64,000 nucleotides of DNA from Phymorhynchus buccinoides. Taxonomy: Eukaryota; Mollusca; Gastropoda; Neogastropoda; Raphitomidae. The stretch is taken from the NCBI GenBank assembly GCA_017654935.2, contig CM065690.1, forward strand, positions 27,890,030 through 27,954,029. Reading direction: 5' to 3'. Of the stretch, positions 1 through 61,000 are shown piece after piece. A program made the translations under genes and the position numbers. The notes beneath the pieces are model-generated. The model did no database searches. It was not told the DNA's origin and worked only from the letters and a program-made list of their open reading frames with translations. Position 1 is the stretch's first letter, and each line of letters begins with the position of its first letter.

Positions 1-50758
<50,758 letters not shown>

Positions 50759-51049
50759 CTATGGAGTAAAAAAAAAAAATTCATATAGGATATGTTAATC
50801 ACAACTACTGCTAATTCTAAAACAAATTAAAATTAAAAACATCATTGAACACAAGGCCTCTCTTCCTGCTTGCTTAATACAAACAATTTTGAACTTAATC
50901 ATTTTTCACTGTTCTGCGTCATAGAAGTTTTCTTCATAAATTCTGTAAAATCATCAAGTTCTGAGTGAGCCCTATGATGTGGCAAAATCAATGTGTGAAT
51001 AAACGTAGCATGCACCCTCACCCAGACCTGTAGTTGTTGCATGGACAAT

Positions 51050-51172
51050 CATCACTCACACACACACACGCATGCATGCGCACACACACTCACACACATG
51101 CATGCATGCGCACACATACACACACACACATGCATGCGCACACACACACACACACACACTCACACGCATGTA

Positions 51173-51209
<37 letters not shown>

Positions 51210-51312
51210 ACACACACATGCATGCTCGCGCACACACACACTCACAAACTCTCTCTCACACACACACACACAAGCATGCTCGCGTACACGCACACACACA
51301 CACACTCACAAA
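51050..51312. repeat. (CA)n with GCATGCATGC steps
   Basis: A long CA-rich microsatellite with CATGCATGCGCA interruptions. Potential Z-DNA; no coding content. Confidence 0.93.
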
Positions 51313-51374
51313 GAGGAAGGAGACAAAAGGTCACAGAAAATGGTGCCAAAAAGGGTGAATTGAAACAGAATCTC

Positions 51375-51600
51375 CCTGTGGGGATACCGGGGGGTCTTTC
51401 AGTACACGTACTTCCCCCATCTTCTGGAAGTTCTGTACTAGCAACTCCCTCTAATCTGTCATTACCTTTGACTCTGCCTTTTCCTATGCTAACTGTCATC
51501 TATTTTTCTGACATTTTGGTCCATTCTCCTGCCTTTTTCCACAAAAATATCTTCCAAATAATTTTCTGCTTTGAGCTCCTATGAAATCAGAATGTGTCGG
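51375..51600 (+). repeat. GGGGATACCGGGGGGTCTTT family, copy 2
   Basis: Counterpart of 9131-9480: CTGTGGGGATACCGGGGGGT, CTTCTGGAAGTTCTGTACTA and GGTCCATTCTCCTGCCTTTT in the same order. Confidence 0.7.
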
Positions 51601-51940
51601 CTGCTTGCAGCGGGGAGATCAATGAAAATTGAAAAACGGATACCTTTTTTCCACTCATTATGGCCTTATGGCTTGGGAACGCAGAAGAAGCAAAAGAATA
51701 ACGAAGAATTAGGAATGAATGTGGGAAAATAGGTTTGGTGTTAGTGTGTCTGCATGATAATCAGTGAATAAACAAGTATGGCAACTGTTATGCCCTCCGT
51801 TCCAATATTTACTCCACAAGACATATCAGCCTTGGGAAATACACCCCCATGCAAATTTGAGGTGATTCTGTACGTAGGTCATGTGAACAAATAGTCATAA
51901 ACGATCACAGCACGTATCCCGCACCGAGGCAGGCAGCAGG

Positions 51941-52639
51941 TTAACCCTTTCACCGCCAAAATCGCATTTTAGCACCACAATGATTTAACACCCATGTCAC
52001 TAAAAGGCATCAAATCAGGGTCTGTTATCCAAAGAGCCTATTCTCTTAATTTTGGGAGGTAAGGATAGGCCTTATTTTAAATATGTCAATGAGGAAACCA
52101 CAATATTAGATATTTTTTTCTCTACCCAGGTAAGCTTAACGCACTCTGGACGAATGAGCCGGATCCGGCTCATGGCTCGCACAACCGTTTAGGACGAATG
52201 GCCCGGCTCCGGCTCATAAGAGTTTTCAAGAGGTTTTGATTTCTGGCGCATAACCAGCTTTCCGGTGCAAAGTCATAACCTATTTTCAGCTTGCTTTGAC
52301 CTTGCCTCTCTTGAAATCAACCAATCATTGCAGACTTTACATTCAGGTTTGGTTTTAGAGGGGGGTCAAAGATCGGAATGTGAAATTTTCCTTCTTTCTA
52401 TGTGTTAGCTGTTTTCGTCAATAGGAGACAAACGACGAAGGTATGGAATCTGATATTTTATGATCGTTTAGTGCATGGTGTTAGTAATCTTATCTGAAAA
52501 TATGTCCATAACTTTTTTGTGGTGATGGCTTTTCGAACCTAGTCGAATGGCCCGTCCTAAACGGTTGTAATGGGAAGCAAGTGGCCAGTGCCGAGTGAGT
52601 TAATGGAAATTTTTTGTGGTTGGCGGCAAAAAGTGTTAA
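51941..52639 (+). mobile_element. TTAA MITE family A, copy 3, interrupted by a nested element
   Basis: The ends TTAACCCTTTCACCGCCA and TTGGCGGCAAAAAGTGTTAA match copies 1 and 2, but it is 699 bp instead of about 247 because of an insertion at its internal TTAA (52136). Confidence 0.8.
52136..52603. mobile_element. Nested TTAA element inside family A
   Basis: About 460 bp between duplicated TTAA sites. The ends TTAACGCACTCTGGAC and (reverse) TTAACTCACTCGGCAC form an imperfect inverted repeat. Comparison with copy 1 (AGGTAAGTTTAATGAAATTT) shows the pre-insertion site. It also contains two GAGCC-GGATCCGGCTCAT-type palindromes. Confidence 0.8.
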
Positions 52640-52960
52640 AGAACAATTACCACCCCCATCTGTCGCCATGCCGTGACCTGCTGTTCACAGCACACCACTA
52701 ACATGATAATGTAACAACATCCCAACAGTAATCAAACAACACTCAGTGGACATTTGTGCGACACATGTTGCTGCTAAAAAAACAAAAACAACCCTGCCAA
52801 TAAAGGACAATCCAATGAAACCTGTGGTTCTTCGTGGGAAATTCAATTAGCACCTACAAGAAAAAAATGGTTTGTGATACATCTCAAATAATGGAATCAA
52901 GTGTTGCATCCACTACAATATTGCGTCTGTAACATCTAGTCACACATGACCTCTAGTACT

Positions 52961-53100
52961 GTATTTTACTGACTATAACACGATACTTTTTCCCCAGACC
53001 AAGACCCCTGAGCCTTATAATATGACTAAAAAATTAGTGAGAAAATATAAGAACAAAATCTGACTTTTGTGTAAAATTTGGGGGATGCACCTTGTAGTTT
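52961..53100 (+). mobile_element. Fragment of ATTTTTCGGACTATAAGGCG element family
   Basis: TACTGTATTTTACTGACTAT, GAGCCTTATAATATGACTAA and AAGAACAAAATCTGACTTTT match 63527-63665. Only one end is recognised. Confidence 0.6.
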
Positions 53101-53381
53101 TTGTTTAGTTTTTGCTAATCCATCAAGTTAAGGTGTCAATATTAATTTTGTAATGTACCACTACACCTACTATTAAACACAAATCACACGATTAGCATGT
53201 CACATTTGCATTAAAAAAAAGTTTGTGATAGGTACCTTTACGATGGTTAGGCATGGTTCAATGTTGAGCATTGCTGACATTTAAAAAAACAAAACAGGCA
53301 TACCTGACAAAGATCAATTAAATTGAAAACAATTGTGGCAAGTTTTTATCGAATATGTTTTCTGGGAATATATTAACTGTA

Positions 53382-53881
53382 NNNNNNNNNNNNNNNNNNN
53401 NNNNNNNNNNNNNNNNNNNNNNNNNNNNNNNNNNNNNNNNNNNNNNNNNNNNNNNNNNNNNNNNNNNNNNNNNNNNNNNNNNNNNNNNNNNNNNNNNNNN
53501 NNNNNNNNNNNNNNNNNNNNNNNNNNNNNNNNNNNNNNNNNNNNNNNNNNNNNNNNNNNNNNNNNNNNNNNNNNNNNNNNNNNNNNNNNNNNNNNNNNNN
53601 NNNNNNNNNNNNNNNNNNNNNNNNNNNNNNNNNNNNNNNNNNNNNNNNNNNNNNNNNNNNNNNNNNNNNNNNNNNNNNNNNNNNNNNNNNNNNNNNNNNN
53701 NNNNNNNNNNNNNNNNNNNNNNNNNNNNNNNNNNNNNNNNNNNNNNNNNNNNNNNNNNNNNNNNNNNNNNNNNNNNNNNNNNNNNNNNNNNNNNNNNNNN
53801 NNNNNNNNNNNNNNNNNNNNNNNNNNNNNNNNNNNNNNNNNNNNNNNNNNNNNNNNNNNNNNNNNNNNNNNNNNNNNNNNN
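53382..53881. other. Assembly gap (500 N)
   Basis: Exactly 500 N, the usual placeholder for a scaffold join of unknown size. It separates the small-subunit exons from the large-subunit exons, so their order and distance are not directly supported. Confidence 0.99.
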
Positions 53882-54941
53882 TCGCCTATATACCGTTCTG
53901 GCAATGCACCTTCAATCTCCAAATGCAAACTACAGTAGCGCATTGTCACTGATAACATTTTTGGCCGCTTTTTATGATTTACGTAACAATGAAAGATACA
54001 AAAAACGCTAGCGTTTAATGATATGTGAGCACGTTAATAACTAATCAAGATGAAGGGGCAACGGCAAAACCTGTAAGCCCGTAGTAATAATTGGTCTTTG
54101 CTGTATTTAGTAACCTGTGTTAATTTATTGCTGTGTTGCTAGAGATGGAACAGTAACTTGGCACTTTTGTTTTTAGTGTGTGGTGTATTAGTGGTGTGGT
54201 TTGTTTGTGTGGTGTGTGTGTGTGGTGGTGTTTGTGGTGTGTGTGTGTGTATGGTGTTTGTGTATTGTGTGGTGTTGTGGTGTGTTGTTTGTGGTAGTGG
54301 ACAAGAACAATAACAGAATGCCGTGTTGATCGTAATTTGGTCCAAGCAATCAGTCTAGAGTCAGTCTTTCACCCACACCCTATATATGCCATGATTGTTT
54401 ATCTTCAAAGTAGTGACATTTTATCAAATACTAAACGCAAAATGTTTGATTTCAATAGGTTAGGTCAGATCTTCAGGGCAGACCGGCCTCGCGGCCTCTT
54501 GATGTGCCCTTTCTTTTAATTGTTTGTTTGAGTGATTTTGTTTAGCAATTAGACTGGCATAGCTTCCTTTGAGATGGCTACTTTTTCTTTCTATACATGT
54601 GTGTGTTTTCTTTGAAGCTTGGGGGGGGGGGGGGGAACATTTTTTTCCCCCTTGAGTTGCAAGTCTAAAGTAGCCAGCAATTTCCAACTCGGGTCTGTGA
54701 TTAGTGGACTGAACTCACTTTGTGGCAGCCTCACTGCCTAGAAAAATGCATTGTTACATAGTCTCTTCAAGGCATGGGTTCCAATAAAATCTCAAATTCA
54801 TTACTAGATGTATTGGTTCACTAGCAAGCAATACACTCGGAAGAAAACTCAGCAATCGGTCACAACGGACATCTGTGTTGGACGGTCCCAACCAGTTCCA
54901 TGCGTACCATCCCCCGGTGGGTGAAGGGCGTGTCGGGTGGA
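53882..54941. other. Region after the GOGAT stop codon, up to the gap
   Basis: No exon recognised. It has a GT-rich simple tract (54175-54300) and a poly-G run (54621-54636). The first part downstream of 54942 on the minus strand should be 3' UTR. Confidence 0.5.
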
Positions 54942-55072
54942 TCATTCCACTTTGACGATTCCTCCCGGGCCGGCCAGACTGGTGTACCCCATCAGGTCCA
55001 GGTCAATCTGGCGTGCCGCCTGACGCCCCTCGGAGATGGCCCACACCACCAGGGACTGACCACGCCGGCAGT
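54942..55072 (-). CDS. GOGAT: GOGAT terminal exon S6 with stop codon
   Basis: Phase 1 start joins S5 as YAAG|D, giving [18 protein letters not shown] and then [20 protein letters not shown], ending ..VKVE and TGA at 54942-54944. The [10 protein letters not shown] motif contacts FAD in the family, so the C-terminus is intact. Acceptor TTGCAG next to 55072. The sequence toward the gap should be 3' UTR; no convincing poly(A) signal was placed. Confidence 0.92.
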
Positions 55073-58000
55073 CTGCAACAACAACGACGACAGTGACATA
55101 AGCTCTAAAAATAGACCAGCACATGGCAGGGGGTAATTTGCCACACACGTAAACCAGACAGGAGGATGGTAAGAGGGAAGGAGAAACTTGACAAAAACTA
55201 TAATCCTGGCCAAGTTTGGTGATAATATAAATGAAGAAGATGAAAAAAAACTGACTGCAGTACCTTTTGGAGTAACGTAAGAATGGTGTGTAGAAGAAAA
55301 CAAGGTACCTGTGAAATTGAGACACTCCAACGTTTCGTGCCTTAGACACTTCGTCATGAAGTGAAGACAGCAAACAAAGTTGACAGGTTGTCGATTTTCT
55401 TCTTGTGAGTATAGTTCACAATCAATCCAAACTTCAACGTTTCGTGCCTTAAGCACTTCATCATGAAGTGAAGACAGCAAACAAAGCTGACAGGTTGTAG
55501 ATTTTCTTCTGGTGAGCACAGTTCACAATCAGTCCAAAGGTCTAACTGTTTCAGTGGCCTTAAGCACTTCACTCATGAGATGAAGACAGCAAACAAAGTT
55601 GACAGGTTGTTGATTTTCTTCTTGTGAGTATAGTTCACAATCAATCCAAACTTCAACGTTTCGTGCCTTAAGCACTTCATCATGAAGTGAAGACAGCAAA
55701 CAAAGTTGACAGGTTGTTGATTTTCTTCTTGTGAGCATAGTTCACACAATCAGCCCAAAATTCAATGTTTCGTGCCCTAAGCACTTCGTCATGAAGTGAA
55801 GACAGCAAGCAAAGTTCACAGGTTGTTGATTTTCTTCTTGTGAGTATAGTTCACAATCAGCCCAAAGTTCAGTGGGAGAGAGCTAGTGGGGGTAGTGGAT
55901 AGAGTTGAGGAACGGTTCACAAATCCGAACTGTGTTTTTTTAACCAGTACTCGCATCACTAGTGTCATCTATGTAAACACGTATTTATTTGTCAGAATAT
56001 TTACACACACGCACGCAATCGGCTACACATACACACACACACGCACATAAAGAAACTCAACACGCAAAGTCATATACCACACAACAAACTAGAAACAGCT
56101 ACTCTTGGTTTTTCAGACACCCAATCTGCGCTGAGAATCAGTCTTGTTTTTCGGAAAGAATTGCGTTATTCTAAGAAAAGCTCACTTTCAGTTTGCAGTT
56201 TTAAGACCGGGATTCACAGCGCAACTCACTCAAACTGGTTTTTTCGAACCGTGAAAGTTTAGCACCGGTTTCCCCCCCACTTCTAGTAGTGGACACATGA
56301 AGGTTGACGTACCTCCGGCGGCGTAGAGTCGTGGCAGGGAGGTGTTGTACTTGCCGGTGGGGGTGGCCAGGTTTCCGCGCTGGTCCTTGTCCACGGCCAG
56401 CTCCTTCAGGATGGCGTCCTCAGGCCCCAGGAACCCCATGGCCAGCAGCACCAGGTCCGCCTTGAACACCTTCTCCGACCCTGGACAGGGAGGAAAGGAC
56501 CCCACCAGCTTTAACCCTTTCACCGCCAAAGCCACAATTTTAGCACCACAAGCTCCTCGCGAAGTCGGTGTGTGGCTGCCCACGTGGCGGGGTTAATCAA
56601 TAATGGTCACAATCGTAATGATCTCATCCCTAGCTGGTGCATTTGTACCATAATGTTCCAGTGCTTTAATTGGCTGTTTTGGGATGATCCCTGGAGTCTT
56701 TAAGCCAGGGTAAGAGACAACAACAAAGCACCACAATGTTTAACACCCATTGTCCCACTGAAAGGCATCCATATCAGGGCCTGTTATTCAAAGACCCTGT
56801 TTTCTTATATTTTGGGAGGTAAGGATAGATGCCTAATGTTATATATGTCACAGAGGATTTCGCAATATTGCAGATATTTTTTTCTCTATCCCAGTTCGGT
56901 TTAATTGTATTTTTTGGCTGAAAAATGGCTGGCAGCGAAAGTTGTTAAATTCATTTTTTCTGATGATATCTACAAATCTAGCACGTCTATTGTCGTGACA
57001 CTGGCAAACTTCATGAATCAATCAACATCAAATCATCTGCGCTGGGATCGTAGAAGAAAAGTTAGGCACGATAACACTCTTGTTTCCATAGCAATAACTA
57101 CACACTCCTAGTCTAAGGTGAATGCCCCAAAATGCTATCGAAGGCGATGTAGTGGACACTTACTTGAATACTGGGGATTATAAATGCTAAAACCAGCTGC
57201 CTGGTGGTATTTGAGAGAGAATAACACTATTCCTTGCTGTGAAGTTGAGATCATATTGCACGACTTGAAAGCAAATTAGACCTATAAGCGTTTGTTTTAT
57301 TCTTGTTCAACATTTTGGATATAAATTTAGTGATTGCTCAATTTTCGCCTACTTACGGTAAACATTCATGATGAAAAACTCAAGGGCTTCACTTACTACA
57401 GAATTAAAAGAACACGCTGATGTCAAAGTAAATACAGACAAACCCCTATTTTATGACCCTCTGTTAAGCGACCACCTCTCATTGAGACCGGATTTGTTGG
57501 CACAGATGCATTTTACTATGTAAACGACCTCTCTTAAACGACTTCCTCTAAAACGCGACTTATGACCGCCATTTTGTTGGTTTTTACGACCGTTGTTGTC
57601 GTCTGCATAGACTTCGAGCAAAGGGAATCAACCACGGTCAAGGGCCTGAAAGCTGAGTCGCTTCCCTTGTTGTAGAAAAGATGGCGGAGAGCGTAGGAAA
57701 AGCACAAAAACCACTGACTTTGAAAAAGAAAACCACTGACTTTTGACGAGAGTGGAGGTGATTAAAAGAAATCGGCAAAGTGAAACTGTAATACATCAAT
57801 TGCACAATCCTATGGAGTTGGAAAGACCCAAATCCAGTTTTAATATGTCATTGTATGTGTGCATGAAGAAGAGAGTATGAACTGTGATGAAATTTTTCTT
57901 TCTACGGCTGCCATTGAAAACCTCCGTCATACGACCCCTCCAATTTACGACCGATTTTTTTTTCCGGACATTTTAGAAGTCTTAAAATAGAGGTTTGTCT

Positions 58001-61000
58001 GTAGTCCTAAAAAATTATGTTAATAGCATTAGCTAATGCCACAAAAAAAACCCACGTTGCACAGTCATGTTTTTTTTCTTTTATGCCAAACTAATCAAAG
58101 TGTTGAATGTGGCCATGCATGGTGAAGAAGAAAAAAAGTGCATCTTGAGTTCAGTGCATTATAATATGATGCTGAAAGGTTAAGATAGATCTCTGAGCAC
58201 ACCCTGTAGGCAAACATGCCCAGTTAGCTTTCCTGTGGTCAAGAAAGGCTTCTCAATAGCTAGGTAAGTGGCAAGGACAGGGCAAGGAAAGGTATTACAT
58301 CCATCAACATTTACTACAGGGTAAATTTGAATGCTTCTACGATTCCTCAACAGTAGACAGCCCACAAAAGCAGACACTGTACTTTGAGGTTTACTGGTTT
58401 TGAGTATTTACTGATTGTCTTCCAACTGCAGCAATGCATGAGTAATAGAACTGATTTTCCAAATTCTCTTCTACTCAAAGTGATACCATACAGTACCCAC
58501 CTTCTACATCCTTCATGACGAAGCGTCCTGCCTCGTTCTTCTCCCACTTGATCTGCTTGGTTTTCACCCCGCTCACGTTGCCTGACCCGTCACCCACAAA
58601 CTCCTGTCAACACACAAACATTGGCGGCATGAAAGATCACAAATAACACTGGATCAGTTTGGTTTTCACCCCGCTCACGTTGCCTGACCCGTCACCCACA
58701 AACTCCTGTCAACACACAAACATTGGCAGCATGAAAGATCACAAATAACACTGGATCAGTTTGGTTTTCACCCAGCTCACGTTACCTGACCCGTCACCCA
58801 CAAACTCCTGTCAACACACAAACATTAAGCATGAAAGATCACAAATAACACTGGATCAGTTTGGTTTTCACCCAGCTCACGTTGCCTGACCCGTCACCCA
58901 CAAACTCCTGTCAACACACAAACATTGGCAGCATGAAAGATCACAAATAACACTGGATCAGTTTGGTTTTTACCCTGCTCACGTTGCCTGACCCGTCACC
59001 CACAAACTCCTGTCAATACACACACACAGGCAGCATGAAAGATCACAAATAACACTGGATCAGTTTGGTTTTTACCCTGCTCACGTTGCCTGACCCGTCA
59101 CCCACAAACTCCTGTCAATACACAAACATTGGCAGCATGAAAGATCACAAATAACACTGGATCAGTTTGGTTTTTACCCTGCTCACGTTGCCTGACCCGT
59201 CACCCACAAACTCCTGTCAACACACAAACATTGGCAGCATGAAAGATCACAAATAACACTGGATCAGTTTGGTGCTTACTCAGCACACACACACCAGATC
59301 CATTACCCACAAACACACAGACAACATCTCCGCCATGGTCAATTCGTGTACCTTAAGATCTTACAACACAAAACCCGTTTTATACAAAGTTTCATGTTTT
59401 GAAGTGTAAAGCAAAATAAGATAGTGATAAAATGAATTGACTTGACCACAAAAACGAATGAAAGGGTACGAATAGTCCAGCTATTCAAGTAAAGAAAGCA
59501 GAGCTCAAACGACAATGACAGGGCAGTGGTGGTAGTGAGGAGGAAAAAAACCAACATTTGCTAAACTATCAAGATAGATTTAGCGCTGTATAAATGCTGT
59601 ACATTGTTAAATTTGCCTGTAAGTGTTGTGACTCACGGTGCTCACGATCTCGAAGATGCGGGGGTCGCGGCCCCACTTGAGCTGCACCTCCTCGTGGCCG
59701 TAGTCCACGCGGAAGATCTTGGGCCACGTGGGCCAGGGGTTGTTGGCCTCGCGCGACGGCGGGGGCTTGGGCAGGATCTCGAACGTCGTGATGCTCTTCG
59801 CTCCCTGGTAGCCACAGAAACGCAAAATGAAAAGGTTCTCTAGGTTTGACAAACAGGCAAACTCATTGGAACTCAGTCTTCCCTTCAAAAGTTAAAGACC
59901 TGAAGAAAAGTCTGTCGTATTTGCTGATCCATACTATTTAGTACTTCCAGAGTTTATGCTCCTAAAATTTAGAACAAACAATAACTTGCCAGTAAATGCA
60001 TTGCACTATGCAGGTACACTTACATGCAAGGTAATTTGTGAAAATTGTAATGTACATGATGTGGCAGATGAGTCCCAACCACTGTTTGTCCTTTTTTGAA
60101 GCTGAAAGAAAGATATGTCTTCCTTGGTTCTTTTTTGTGCGGCCAAATGCTTATAAATTTAATGTATTGTTTGTCTCAAGAAATAAGAAACTTTGAATTA
60201 AATTTAAGCACTTAGTTATTGCTATAAACAGTTCTTTTTGATAATTTGTAAGGACAAAATGTCAGAATTTTTCGTTCTTTTGTATTAAGTTACAGGTTTA
60301 TTTGTCCACAGTCTTATCTATTTAGTATTTACATGTTGATACTGTTTATCTTTTCTACAGGGATATTATGGACATCACTCCCTTCTGATGTGTGAACGTT
60401 TCATTACGTGTGTGCATTATTTTATATTTCTGTGCTGCATCCCTCCACAGAAAATTTTAAACAATTCGGTGCAACAATTAGCGAGATATCCTTGTGATAG
60501 ACAGACAAAAAAAACCAAAAAATCTGTGACAAACTTATACTCCTTTGCTGACTAAGGTCGGACAAAGAACAAACATCTCCCACCACAGACCTGGGATTCA
60601 CAATATTTTTTAATTCACCAGCACTAACATATACATTTTTCGTTAGTTTAGAATCCAGTCCCATAGGTAATTATTTATAACTTAAAAAAAATTATTATTG
60701 AAGAGGAAGGGAAATGATGGGAGGAGGAAGAGGGAAGGAGGGAGGCGCTGTTCTTTGGTTTTAAAAAAAAGATTTTTGTCATTGTTGTTGCTTGGTTTTG
60801 TTAACGGCTTCTACAGTGTAGGTCTATCCATATTCATAATAATAGATACTCACATGCATATACAGATATACACACATACATGCACACACTCACATATGCC
60901 TGCATTCCAATCTCACAAACATAAAAAAAATGTTTTCCCGTCTAACATCACGAGAAGTGGATAGACGTTAAATGAAAGACACACACACACCTGTCTGAGG

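Noticed and set aside
53314..54011. ORFs of about 200 codons across the gap
   Set aside because: Nearly all X residues from N bases.
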